Assembly (NCBI RefSeq): GCF_016464305.1
Contig: NZ_JAEIOJ010000021.1
Coordinates: 1 to 47,630, forward strand
Length of the DNA: 47,630 bases
Source of the DNA: Umezawaea beigongshangensis
GTDB lineage: Bacteria > Actinomycetota > Actinomycetes > Mycobacteriales > Pseudonocardiaceae
Direction: 5' to 3'
Shown here: positions 7,908 through 15,807 of the stretch, in pieces
Layout of the letters: each line of letters opens with the position of its first letter
Numbering within the stretch: the first letter of the stretch is position 1
The notes under the pieces: model-generated
What the model saw: only the letters and a program-made list of their open reading frames with translations
Told to the model about the DNA's origin: nothing
Databases searched by the model: none
Translations under genes and position numbers: made by a program

Positions 7908-9102
7908 CCACGACTTCGACCACACCTGGACGGAGGACGAGCTGGACTTCGCGCTGGCGGAGTTCAACGCCGGCGTCCGCGCCGACGAGCCGGCGCTGGC
8001 GCGCGCACGGGCGGCGCTGATGGACGGCGCCGAGCAGCACGCCGATCGGCACGGGAGGACGAGCGGGGCCGCCCGGTGGGAGGCCGTCCCACCGGGCGTG
8101 AGTTCGGTGGAGGAGGCCCGGTCGAGCCGGGCCGGGCCACGAGGACCGCGACCACGCCGGTCGGGGTGGTCGGGGCGGCGGTCGCTGCTCGGAGCGGTGG
8201 CGGTGGGTGTGCTGGTGGCGGGCGGGCTGGTCGCGCAGACCGTCTCCTTCGGCGGCTCGCCGCCGTCGGCGTCCGCGGAGGCGGCGGCCACCCTGGACCG
8301 GGCGGCGGCCGGGGTGATCGGCGAGGCCGACGAGCCGGTCGGACCCGGCCGGCACCGCTACGTGGCCACCAGGGCCTGGTGGATGGCCTCGTCGACCGCC
8401 GGGGACGGCCGGCGGTTCGCCCGGCTGGCGGAGAACCTGCTGCAGACCTGGGTCCCGGCCGACCCGGCCGGGGAGTGGTTGCTGCGCCGGGACGTGACCG
8501 GCGACCAGCAGTGGGTGCTCGGCACCGAGCAGGAGGCGCGGGCAGCCGGTGTGGCCACCACCAGCACCTGGCCGCAGGGCGGCTGGCCCGAGGGGGAGCA
8601 ACGCGCCCGCTGCGGCGACTTCTTCGTCGAACCCGACCAGCAGTGCCACAGGCCCGGTGATTGGCTGCACCCCACGGCCGAGTGGCAGGCGGGTCTGCCC
8701 ACCGACCCCGACGAGCTGTTGAAGCGCCTGGAGGACGACCTTCCCCCCGACGACGAGGCCCGCACCGAGGTGCGGATGCTGGACCACGCCGCCACCGCGC
8801 TGCGCAGCGGCCTGATCGACGGGCACGTGCAGGCCAACCTCTACCGGGCGCTGGCGAAGCTCCCCGGTCTTCAGGTCACCGACCGGCAGGCCGACCTCGA
8901 CGGCCGCATCGGCACCGCACTGGGCGTGGACGACGGCCACGTGCGCCAGGAGATCATCGTCGACCCGGACACCGGCCGGTTCATCGGCGAACGCAGGGTC
9001 GCCACCCGCGCCGTCGACGGTTTCCCGGCGGGGACCGTCACGACCTTCACCTCCGTCCAGACCGGTGTCACCGACACCACCGGCGTCGAGCCCACCCCCT
9101 GA
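7900..9102 (+). CDS. CU044_5270 family membrane-anchored sigma partner
   Basis: A 400-aa protein whose start codon overlaps the stop of the sigma fragment by 8 bases, so translation is coupled. The N-terminal 85 residues are cytoplasmic and acidic (DHTWTEDELDFALAEFNAGV). One membrane segment follows (SLLGAVAVGVLVAGGLVAQT), then a long extracytoplasmic domain with the family landmarks RYVATRAWWM and LPTDPDELLKRLEDD and a closing VTTFTSVQTGVTDT. Family members sit directly behind ECF sigma genes and are thought to act as membrane regulators of them. With the sigma factor truncated, this partner may be an orphan. A strong terminator hairpin follows at 9122. Confidence 0.85.
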   Translation: MSDHDFDHTWTEDELDFALAEFNAGVRADEPALARARAALMDGAEQHADRHGRTSGAARWEAVPPGVSSVEEARSSRAGPRGPRPRRSGWSGRRSLLGAVAVGVLVAGGLVAQTVSFGGSPPSASAEAAATLDRAAAGVIGEADEPVGPGRHRYVATRAWWMASSTAGDGRRFARLAENLLQTWVPADPAGEWLLRRDVTGDQQWVLGTEQEARAAGVATTSTWPQGGWPEGEQRARCGDFFVEPDQQCHRPGDWLHPTAEWQAGLPTDPDELLKRLEDDLPPDDEARTEVRMLDHAATALRSGLIDGHVQANLYRALAKLPGLQVTDRQADLDGRIGTALGVDDGHVRQEIIVDPDTGRFIGERRVATRAVDGFPAGTVTTFTSVQTGVTDTTGVEPTP

Positions 9103-9121
9103 CGGGCCACCCGGCGGGCAG

Positions 9122-9160
9122 CCGGGGTCCGTGCGCCACCGCAAGGTGCACGGACCCCGG
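9122..9160 (+). terminator. Stem-loop terminator after the sigma partner gene
   Basis: Arms CCGGGGTCCGTGC and GCACGGACCCCGG pair over 13 bp, and an inner CACC-GCAA-GGTG extends the stem. It begins 20 bp after the stop codon. No T run is present, which is usual for actinomycete terminators. Confidence 0.7.
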
Positions 9161-9212
9161 TCCGCCGCGGCGGACCGCATCACCGCACCACACTCACCGA
9201 TCGGAGTCGACC

Positions 9213-9797
9213 GTGCGCCTCATCGCGCTCACAGCCCTGCTCGCCGCCCTGAGCGGGTACCCGACTACCTCTGCGGCCGCCGCGCCGCCGGAGCGGGCCG
9301 CCTTCGCGGCCGTCGAACAACCGACCGTGCTGGACCACGCCGGTCTCGGACCGATCAGGATCGGCACGACGTTCACCGAGGCTCGGGCCACCGGCCTGAT
9401 CGGCGCCCCGCACAGCTCCACCCCCGGCCCGTGCGCCTTCTACGGCCTGAACCTGCCGCTGCGGGGCGCGGTGGTGTTCGACCAGAGCGACAAGGCCGTG
9501 TCGATCATCATCACGCGCGGCCCCGGCACCACCGAAGGGCTGAGCAACGGCCACGAACCGTCCCGCGTGCCCGAGTTCTACCCGTCGGCCGTGCCCGACG
9601 CCCACGGCTACAAGATCGCGCTCGACACGGGCAACGAGTACTCCGCCTACTCCGTCGACGGCACGGTCATCGCGCGGTCGATCAGCGGTGGCTCCTGCAC
9701 CGCGTACGGGGTACGCCTCCGACAGCCGGCGACGGAGCCGGCTGTCGAGAGGGCGTCGGCGACGACGTCCACCGGTCCGTACCTGCGCCAGTTGTGA
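9213..9797 (+). CDS. Secreted protein of unknown function
   Basis: A 194-aa frame opening at GTG with CGGAGTCGACC upstream. It has a signal peptide (VRLIALTALLAALSG then TTSAAAAP) with likely cleavage near residue 24. The mature region contains LGPIRIGTTFTEARATGLIG and GPCAFYGLNLPLRGAVVFD, a pattern seen in small actinomycete exported proteins, with DKAVSIIITRGP and a final SGGSCTAYGVRL. Two cysteines may pair. It is upstream of the VanZ-like gene with a 40-bp gap and may share its transcript. I cannot assign a biochemical role. Confidence 0.75.
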   Translation: MRLIALTALLAALSGYPTTSAAAAPPERAAFAAVEQPTVLDHAGLGPIRIGTTFTEARATGLIGAPHSSTPGPCAFYGLNLPLRGAVVFDQSDKAVSIIITRGPGTTEGLSNGHEPSRVPEFYPSAVPDAHGYKIALDTGNEYSAYSVDGTVIARSISGGSCTAYGVRLRQPATEPAVERASATTSTGPYLRQL

Positions 9798-9837
9798 CAC
9801 CGTTCGATCGGACTGACAGAGGAGAGGTGCGCATCGC

Positions 9838-10383
9838 GTGTTCGACCAGATCCGGCAGGCGGCCGGAGCGGCACTCGGGTTCCTCTCCGACCCGCTCATC
9901 GCGGGCGGTGTGTGCGTCGGCTCCGCGGCACTGGGCCTCACCGCACGGCTCGCGGCGCGGCGGTTCGGGTGGCGACCGGTACCGGCTGTGCTGGCGGGGC
10001 TCTTCCTCGGCCTGGTGCTGGGTGTGACGTTCTCCCGCACCACCTCCAACCACACCGCTCAGCCCGGCGTGACTCAGGTGGACCAGGGATTCTGCTACGT
10101 CGACGGGTTCTCGCTGCACGGCGCCAACGAGCTGCTCAACGCGGTGCTGTTCATGCCGTTGGTGCTCTGCGCGGTCGCGGCCACCCACCGTCCCGTCGCG
10201 GTGTTCGGCGCGGCGGCGGCGCTGAGCGCGGTGATCGAGCTGGGACAGCCGCTGCTGAACCGCGGTCTGTGCGAAACACAGGACTTCCTCAACAACACCG
10301 CAGGCTCCCTGATCGCCACCGGCGTCGTGGCCGGACTGCTGGCGCTGCGCAAACGCCGCGCCCTGTCCTCGACATCAGCATGA
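9838..10383 (+). CDS. VanZ-like family membrane protein
   Basis: A 181-aa membrane protein starting at GTG with AGGAGAGG upstream. Four hydrophobic segments are visible (around residues 18-35, 48-65, 103-120 and 155-172). The VanZ-like signature is the stretch SLHGANELLNAVLFMPLVLC followed by AALSAVIELGQPLL and a CETQDFLNNTAGSLIATG block. VanZ-like proteins are common in actinobacteria and mostly uncharacterised. The family name does not imply glycopeptide resistance, and no vanHAX-like gene is near. A terminator hairpin begins three bases after the stop. Confidence 0.85.
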   Translation: MFDQIRQAAGAALGFLSDPLIAGGVCVGSAALGLTARLAARRFGWRPVPAVLAGLFLGLVLGVTFSRTTSNHTAQPGVTQVDQGFCYVDGFSLHGANELLNAVLFMPLVLCAVAATHRPVAVFGAAAALSAVIELGQPLLNRGLCETQDFLNNTAGSLIATGVVAGLLALRKRRALSSTSA

Positions 10384-10385
10384 CC

Positions 10386-10407
10386 GGTCCCGCAGTACCG
10401 CGGGACC
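10386..10407 (+). terminator. Hairpin terminator after VanZ-like gene
   Basis: GGTCCCGC-AGTACC-GCGGGACC, an 8-bp perfect stem, starts three bases after the stop codon of the VanZ-like gene. Confidence 0.6.
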
Positions 10408-10578
10408 GTGCGCCGATTCGACGACGGCGACGCACCGGCACGCGGTCGGATCGGCCATCACGCTCTCCTTGCGCTGACGAAGTGGTCCGACGCGCTCAAC
10501 CCGCCGGTGCCCGAGGGACCGTTCGCGTCGGTGGACGAGCAGAAAAAGCGGGCAGAGGAGCCCGAGGACCAGGACTGA
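10408..10578 (+). CDS. Small 56-aa hypothetical or remnant
   Basis: An open frame from GTG reads VRRFDDGDAPARGRIGHHAL, then ALTKWSDALNPPVPEGPFAS, and a charged tail EQKKRAEEPEDQD. The codon use is coding-like and the acidic C-terminus looks like a natural protein end. There is no ribosome site because the start sits against the terminator hairpin. It may therefore be the 3' end of a truncated gene. The family is not recognised. Confidence 0.35.
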   Translation: MRRFDDGDAPARGRIGHHALLALTKWSDALNPPVPEGPFASVDEQKKRAEEPEDQD

Positions 10579-11077
10579 CCGGAGCCGAGCCCGCGGAGTG
10601 AGGTTCCCCCGCCAGGGGGCTGGGTCTGGCGCGTGGGGATGAGTTGCTGGCCGTCAGCCGCGACGGTGACCGCTTCCACTCTCTGCTCTGTGGCGCCGCA
10701 GCGCGACGGAGCTGCGGCGCGGGTGGTTCTGCGAGGGGATCTGCTCACACAGCGGATCAGGCCCTGGTGGATGGTGATGAGGTGGTTGTCGTGCAAGCGC
10801 TCCTGGCCCGGTGGCACGTTGCCCCGGTGCAGCACAGAGGTCAGTGCGCTCCCGCCGGGGGCGGTCGGTGGGTGAGGAACAACCGCCGCTCGCGCGCGCA
10901 CCAGTGCGGCCGAGGCGGACCGGGTGGATCGGGGGTGTGCAGCGGCCTCTGGAACTCACCGACGAATCGCGGTTCGATCACACGACCCCGACCATCACAG
11001 GTCACGTCCTCTGTCGTGTGAGCGGCACGCCCCGATCTTCGGTACCGCCCGGGATCGAAGATCGTCCGGGAAGCAGC
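10579..11077. other. Decayed stretch, no confident gene
   Basis: Plus-strand frames show brief coding-like pieces (DELLAVSRDGDRFHSLLCGA, then ADQALVDGDEVVVVQALLAR) in shifting frames between 10640 and 10830. They look like the remains of one gene of unknown function. The rest, up to the 3' end of the WYL regulator, shows nothing I can identify. Confidence 0.35.
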
Positions 11078-12100
11078 TCATCCTCGGGGACCGCTGACCG
11101 GGGGCAGGCCCTGTTCGGGCCTGGCGGCGCGGTTGGCGCGACGGGACAGGTCTGCGAACGCGGCGCGCAGCTCCGGTGGGGAGACCACGTCGATCTCGGT
11201 GTCGAAACGGGCCAGCGCCGCAGCGAGCGCGGCCCAGGACCAGGACCCCGTCGTCAGCCTGGTCCGGGTGGCCCCGAGCGGCTCGACGACGCCGTCACCG
11301 GCGAACGGCGCCACCTCCGCCACCGGCAGGTCCAGAACCACCTCGCCGCGGCACGGCCAGGTGTTCGCGCTCTCCGAACCCTTGAAGCGGGCCGCCAGGA
11401 AGGCGGCCACGTCGCCGCCCGGCACTTCACGGGGGACGAACCGCGGTCCGGTCGGGACACGCGGTGTCATCCGGTCGGCACGGTAGGTCCGCCAGTCGCC
11501 GCGGTCGGGGTCCCAGCCGAGGACGTACCAGCGTCCGGCCCGCACCACCAGGTGGTGGGGCTGCACCCGGCGAGGCGGGGGCGGCTCGGCATCGTCGGGG
11601 CTTCCCGCGGAGCGGTAGTCGAACCGCAGTTCCTCTCGCGCGCGGACCGCGGCGCTCAGCGCGAGCAGGACCACGGTGTCGACCTGGGGATCGGTGCCGT
11701 GCCCGGCCGCGTTGATCTCGAGGGCGTCGACGCGCTGCCGCAGCCGTGTCGGCAGGACCTGCCGCACGGTGGCCAGGGCCCGCGCGGCAGCCTCCTCGAT
11801 GCCCGCGCCCGTCCCGACGGCGATCCGCAGGGCCACGGCGAGCGCGACCGCCTGCTCCTCGTCGAACAGCAGTGGTGGCATCTGACTGCCCGCTTCGAGC
11901 CGGTAGCCGCCATCGGGGCCCTTGACCGCGTGGACGGGATAACCCAACTCGCGCAGCCGGTCGACGTCGCGGCGCACGGTCCGCTCGCTGACGCCCAGCC
12001 GCTCGGCGAGCAGGCCGCCCGGCCAGTCGCGGCGGGCCTGCAGCATGGACAGCAGCGACAGCAGCCGGCTGGAGGTCGTTGTCGAGGAAGCGATCGGCAT
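11078..12100 (-). CDS. YafY-type HTH and WYL domain transcriptional regulator
   Basis: A 340-aa regulator. The ATG at about 12100 opens MPIASSTTTSSRLLSLLSML. Residues 10-65 form an HTH_11 helix-turn-helix (GLLAERLGVSERTVRRDVDR) with the wing GYPVHAVKGPDGGYRL. A WYL domain follows in the middle (RVQPHHLVVRAGRWYVLGWD, then DRGDWRTYRADRM). A WCX-like C-terminal segment (RGEVVLDLPVAEVAPFAGDG) completes it. WYL domains bind small ligands or nucleic acids, and such proteins often control the divergent gene. Here the divergent unit is the VOC/aldo-keto reductase fusion 113 bp away, its likely target. About 31 upstream in-frame residues lack homology and overlap the promoter region, so I exclude them. 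Confidence 0.9.
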   Translation of the reverse strand: MPIASSTTTSSRLLSLLSMLQARRDWPGGLLAERLGVSERTVRRDVDRLRELGYPVHAVKGPDGGYRLEAGSQMPPLLFDEEQAVALAVALRIAVGTGAGIEEAAARALATVRQVLPTRLRQRVDALEINAAGHGTDPQVDTVVLLALSAAVRAREELRFDYRSAGSPDDAEPPPPRRVQPHHLVVRAGRWYVLGWDPDRGDWRTYRADRMTPRVPTGPRFVPREVPGGDVAAFLAARFKGSESANTWPCRGEVVLDLPVAEVAPFAGDGVVEPLGATRTRLTTGSWSWAALAAALARFDTEIDVVSPPELRAAFADLSRRANRAARPEQGLPPVSGPRG

Positions 12101-12213
12101 GTCGTCACCGTGCCACAAGTAGCGGACGTTCTCTGACCGGTACTGCTGACATCGTGGTTCTCGTAGCCGGAAGCCTCCGGCACCAGGAACCACTCGTGAA
12201 GGACCAGAACACC

Positions 12214-13731
12214 ATGTCGCTCAACGCTGTCGCCCACCTGAACTTCCGCGGTCAGGCCCGCGAAGCCCTGGAGTTCTACCGGTCGGTGTTCGGCGGGCAG
12301 CTCACCGTCGCCACCTACGCCGACTTCGGGATGCCCGCCGAGCTGCCCGGCGCCGCCCACGTCGTGTTCGGCCAGGTCGTCGCCGACAACGGTTTCCGCG
12401 TCATGGCCTACGACGTGCCCGGCGAGCACACGCCGGCTGTTGCGGGCGCACCCACCACGCGTCGCGAGAACGGCACCACGATCACCGAGGAGCCGTTCTT
12501 CCTGTCCGTCCGCGGCGAGAGCATCGAGGAGGTCACCCCCGTGTGGGAGGGCCTCGCCGAGGGCGCGACCGTGATCGAGGCGTTCGGCCCCGCCCCGTGG
12601 GCGCCCGCCTTCGGGATGCTCGCCGACCGCTTCGGCGTCACCTGGATCGTCGACGTCGCGGCCGAGCACGCCCGGGCCCGGCCGCACTCCTCCACACCGC
12701 AGGAGAATCCCGTGCTCACCCGCCCGCTCGGCCGGACCGGCATCCAGATCAGTGCCTACACCCTGGGCACGATGATGTTCGGCCCGTACGGAAACCCCGA
12801 TCCCGACGACTGCGTCCGCATCGTCCACCGCGCTCTCGACGGCGGCATCAACGTCATCGACACCGCTGACGTCTACGGCGGCGACGGCGAATCCGAGAAG
12901 ATCGTCGGGAAGGCCCTGCGCGGTCGCCGCGACGACGTCGTCCTGGCCACGAAGTTCAACGGCCCGATGGGACCCGGCCCCAACCATCGCGGCAGCTCCC
13001 GCCGGTGGATCATCTCCGCCGTCGAAGGATCACTGCGCCGTCTGGGCGTCGACCACATCGACCTCTACCAGGTCCACCACCCCGAACCCGGCACCGACGT
13101 CGAGGAGACCCTCGGCGCGCTGACCGACCTGCTGCGCGCGGGCAAGGTGCGCGCGATCGGCCACTCCAACCTGCCCGCGTCGGACATCGTCGAAGCCCAG
13201 TGGGTGGCCGAACGGCGCGGACTGGCCCGCTTCCGGTCCGAGCAACCGCACTACTCGATCCTCAACCGCGGGATCGAACGCGAGGTCCTGCCCGTCTGCG
13301 AGCGCTACGGGCTGGGTGTGCTGGTGTGGAGCCCGCTGGCGATGGGTCTGCTCGCCGGTCGCCTTCGCAAGGGCAACGCGGAAACGGCGACGGCGGGCCG
13401 CCTGCACTGGGCACGTCAGCACATGACCGACGAACGCAAGCTCGACGCCGTCGAAGCGCTCGCCCGGATCGCCGACCAGGCCGGACTGTCGCTGCCCCAC
13501 CTCGCCCTGGCGTTCGTGACCACTCACCCCGCGGTCACCTCGGCGATCATCGGCCCACGCACGCCCGAACAGCTCGAGGACCTGCTCGCGGGAGCCGGCA
13601 CGCTCCTCGACGACGACCTGCTGGACCGCATCGACGAGATCGTGCCGCCGGGAACCGACGTCGGACCGGTCGACATCGCCCACGTCCCGCCCGCGCTCGC
13701 GCAGCCGGCGCTCCGGCGGCGTGCTACCTGA
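12214..13731 (+). CDS. VOC/PhnB-like protein fused to aldo-keto reductase
   Basis: One uninterrupted frame of 505 aa. Residues 1-150 are a PhnB-type VOC (glyoxalase) domain: MSLNAVAHLNFRGQAREALE, FYRSVFGGQL, TEEPFFLSVRGES and FGMLADRFGVTWIVDV. From residue 167 it is a complete aldo-keto reductase: RPLGRTGIQISAYTLGTMMF, the tetrad residues Asp and Tyr in IDTADVYGG, Lys in VLATKFNG and His in DLYQVHHPEP, and the NADPH end AIIGPRTPEQL. These are separate proteins in most genomes. A ribosome site, AGGAGAATCCC, and a GTG at 12712 sit exactly at the reductase start. Both a fusion and a separately started reductase are therefore possible. ATG 12214 (AAGGA upstream) is preferred over GTG 12196. The unit is probably controlled by the divergent WYL regulator. 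Confidence 0.85.
   Translation: MSLNAVAHLNFRGQAREALEFYRSVFGGQLTVATYADFGMPAELPGAAHVVFGQVVADNGFRVMAYDVPGEHTPAVAGAPTTRRENGTTITEEPFFLSVRGESIEEVTPVWEGLAEGATVIEAFGPAPWAPAFGMLADRFGVTWIVDVAAEHARARPHSSTPQENPVLTRPLGRTGIQISAYTLGTMMFGPYGNPDPDDCVRIVHRALDGGINVIDTADVYGGDGESEKIVGKALRGRRDDVVLATKFNGPMGPGPNHRGSSRRWIISAVEGSLRRLGVDHIDLYQVHHPEPGTDVEETLGALTDLLRAGKVRAIGHSNLPASDIVEAQWVAERRGLARFRSEQPHYSILNRGIEREVLPVCERYGLGVLVWSPLAMGLLAGRLRKGNAETATAGRLHWARQHMTDERKLDAVEALARIADQAGLSLPHLALAFVTTHPAVTSAIIGPRTPEQLEDLLAGAGTLLDDDLLDRIDEIVPPGTDVGPVDIAHVPPALAQPALRRRAT
12700..12714 (+). promoter_or_regulatory. Internal ribosome site and GTG start for the reductase half
   Basis: AGGAGAATCCC-GTG lies inside the fused frame at the point where aldo-keto reductase homology begins. 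It would give a normal 339-aa reductase (12712-13731). This suggests the VOC gene lost its own stop codon rather than that a designed linker evolved. Confidence 0.6.
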
Positions 13732-13870
13732 AGTCCGGTACCCGCGACCCCGGCGACGACCCCGCGTCACGACTTCGAACCGGAGGCACGGGAAATCGCT
13801 TCGCCGCTCGGAAGACCGTCCCGTGGCGACATCATCGTCGCGGGACGCCACACCCACAGAAGGACGAACC

Positions 13871-14284
13871 GTGTTCTCCGTCTTCACCCAGATCAACTGG
13901 ATCGCCGTTGTCGTGTCCACGGTCGTGCTCGCCGGCACGGGCGCCGCGTACTTCGTGTTCGCCGATCCCCAGCAGTACGCCCGCGCCCTCGGCCGCGAGA
14001 ACGCCCCGGCCCCGCAACGGCGCACCGTCGACGCGGTCGGGCCGCTCGTGTGCACCTTCATCAACGTACTCACCAGCGCGGTGCTGGTCGCCGCGCTGGG
14101 CATCACCTCCGTCGGTGACGCGCTCGTGTTCGGTGTGATCGTCGGAATCGGCTACCTCGTCGCGATGACCTTCAACATCGCGATCAACCCCAACTTCCCG
14201 CACCCGCTGCGCTACGGCCTCCTCAACGCCCCCTACTTCCTCTTCGGCAGTGTTCTCACCAGCCTCGCCCTGGTCCTGATCTGA
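13871..14284 (+). CDS. DUF1761-like four-helix membrane protein
   Basis: A 137-aa membrane protein starting at GTG after AAGGACGAACC. The order of features fits DUF1761: a first helix INWIAVVVSTVVLAGTGAAY, an FVFADPQQYARALGRE segment, a second helix LVCTFINVLTSAVLVAALG, a third GVIVGIGYLVAMTFNIAINP and a last helix LLNAPYFLFGSVLTSLALVL. It is 140 bp downstream of the reductase on the same strand and may belong to the same transcript. The function of the family is unknown. Confidence 0.8.
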   Translation: MFSVFTQINWIAVVVSTVVLAGTGAAYFVFADPQQYARALGRENAPAPQRRTVDAVGPLVCTFINVLTSAVLVAALGITSVGDALVFGVIVGIGYLVAMTFNIAINPNFPHPLRYGLLNAPYFLFGSVLTSLALVLI

Positions 14285-14406
14285 CATCGCCCCGCGGCGA
14301 CCAGGCGTTGTCATCAGGCCCGGTGGCGGGAAAGAAGTCGTACGGAGAGGGGCACCTGCCGCGGTGCTGGCCGCGGACCGGCGCAGAACGAGCCGCGGAA
14401 GGAGCC

Positions 14407-14438
14407 CCTCCCCCCGGTGCGGCGGCACCGGGGGGAGG
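14407..14438. terminator. Strong 14-bp terminator hairpin
   Basis: CCTCCCCCCGGTGC-GGCG-GCACCGGGGGGAGG, a perfect 14-bp stem with a 4-base loop, lies 120 bp after the membrane protein stop. It could end transcripts from either side. The surrounding 14285-14516 region holds no gene I can support. Confidence 0.65.
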
Positions 14439-14516
14439 TGAGGTGATCGGTTCTCGGGCGGCTCTGCGTCGGCGCGAGCCGCGAGGTGGTCGGTGGCCGT
14501 CGTGCACAGCCCGCGC

Positions 14517-14901
14517 AGCACCGCTTCGCAGTCGCTGCCAGCGCGACGACCCGCCCCGAGGGGCTCCTCGGCGTGGTGAGCGAAGTGGTGACGGTCCAGG
14601 TGATGCGGACTTCGCCGTGAGAGGTGGACCGCTCGTAGTCGCGCACGTTCCCCGATCACTGGAAAGGCCTTCCCCACGTGGGCCCGGCGCTCTCGCCGAT
14701 CGCTCAGCGCCGACACAGACGAACTGAAAAAAGGGTCGGAACATCAGCTGAGCGCTTGACCCCCGGTCGCCAGCCCCTCCTGACCGGCCGCCCACGAAGC
14801 CAGCAGGACCAGACCGTCCGCGGCCGCCGTGCCGGCGGGCGCGGTGTAGACGGTCAGGAGAAGGCCGGGTTCGGCGGCCAGTTCCATCGACTCGACGTCC
14901 A
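14517..14901. repeat. 385-bp direct repeat, copy 1
   Basis: Nearly identical to 19011-19395 in the same orientation, with only a few substitutions and a constant offset of 4494 bp. It contains the 3' part of the XRE regulator reading frame and the spacer beyond it. See copy 2. Confidence 0.85.
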
Positions 14902-14956
14902 CGTGCTGCAGAACTACGAGGTCACCGCCGGACAAGAAGCCTCGGTGCATGGTCAA
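14744..14956 (-). pseudogene. C-terminal fragment of an MmyB-type XRE regulator
   Basis: The last 70 residues of a regulator identical in its final part to the intact protein at 19238 (DVESMELAAEPGLLLTVYTA, and the end ATGGQALS). It has lost the helix-turn-helix and most of the ligand domain. Upstream of the shared block the sequence (FLSGGDLVVLQH) resembles but is not identical to the intact gene, so a diverged paralogue may have recombined with the intact copy. It is not expected to function. Confidence 0.7.
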
Positions 14957-15187
14957 CGCCGCTCACGCGGCCCAGCGCGCACCGGGCGAGCGGGCCAGCG
15001 CCGCGCTCCCACTGCACTCGTCCAGGCCGTCCCACTCCTCGTCCTCGCTGGTCGAGCCCCACCGAACGGGCTCGCTGTGGCCCGGGTTTCACGAGCGGCG
15101 ACCGCAGCGCCAGGAGCCGGAGCACGATCCGTGGTGGTCCTGTGTGCTGGGCTCAGCATGGAGATCCGCGCTGTCGACCGGGTTCGC
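14957..15187. other. Spacer, nothing recognised
   Basis: No frame across this stretch shows coding motifs. It ends at the 3' end of the MarR gene. Confidence 0.3.
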
Positions 15188-15718
15188 TCAGCTGTCGATG
15201 TCCTCGGCGGGTGAGTCGCCCTGCTCCTCAGGTGCGTCCGTCCGCAGGGAGCAGTCACCGGCCTGGTGGGCGTCAAGGCCGCTGAGGATCTTCCGGGTGA
15301 TGGCGTCGACGGCCGACTGCCCGTCCTGACCCAGGAGCTCGAAGAAAAGTGACTGGACAGCTCGGATGTGCGCGGGGGCGGCCGCGGCGATGAGAGCGAA
15401 GCCCTCTTCGGTCAGGACGGCGTCGGGGTAGCGGGTGTGTGCCGAGGTCACGCGGCTGATCAGGCCGCGCTTACCGGTCCGGGCCAGCTGGTGGGACAGG
15501 CGGCTCGGCTCCCAGCCGGTGCTCTCGGCGAGGGTGGCTACCGGCAAACGGTGTCCGGGGGCTTCGGAGAGGCGCGCGAGCAGCTCGTACTCGGGTACCG
15601 ACATGCCGCACTCGCGCTGGAGATGCTGGCGCAGGTGGCGGTCGAGTTCTCGGACCATCCGCAGGTAGCCCCGCCACGTGTCCTGCTGGGTGTCGTCGAG
15701 CGAGGTGTCAGCCGTCAT
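15188..15718 (-). CDS. MarR family transcriptional regulator
   Basis: A 176-aa dimeric winged-helix regulator. The N-terminal helix is DTWRGYLRMVRELDRHLRQH, then the winged helix with LPVATLAESTGWEPSRLSHQ and the wing RGLISRVTSAHTRYPDAVLT. The C-terminal helices carry HIRAVQSLFFELLGQDG. About 25 acidic residues extend beyond the usual 150-aa MarR fold. It is divergent from the NmrA-family gene with 89 bp between starts, and two TTGACAC(G/A)TCAA palindromes occupy that gap. Repression of both genes and release by a ligand is the expected mode. Confidence 0.9.
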   Translation of the reverse strand: MTADTSLDDTQQDTWRGYLRMVRELDRHLRQHLQRECGMSVPEYELLARLSEAPGHRLPVATLAESTGWEPSRLSHQLARTGKRGLISRVTSAHTRYPDAVLTEEGFALIAAAAPAHIRAVQSLFFELLGQDGQSAVDAITRKILSGLDAHQAGDCSLRTDAPEEQGDSPAEDIDS

Positions 15719-15740
15719 GGTGATCAGTCTACAAGCGGGA

Positions 15741-15787
15741 TTGACACGTCAAGCAGATCTTGTCTACCGTCTAGCTTGACACATCAA
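15741..15787. promoter_or_regulatory. Paired MarR operator candidates
   Basis: TTGACACGTCAA (15741-15752) and TTGACACATCAA (15776-15787) lie 35 bp apart between the divergent MarR and NmrA starts. The second is flanked by TCTAG and CTAGA, extending its symmetry. Regulator binding is inferred from position and symmetry. Confidence 0.6.
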
Positions 15788-15807
15788 TCTAGAGAAGTGG
15801 GCCAACG

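Noticed and set aside
9838-10383. Glycopeptide resistance suggested by the VanZ-like protein
   Set aside because: VanZ-like domains are widespread in actinobacteria and there are no vanHAX-type genes in the window.
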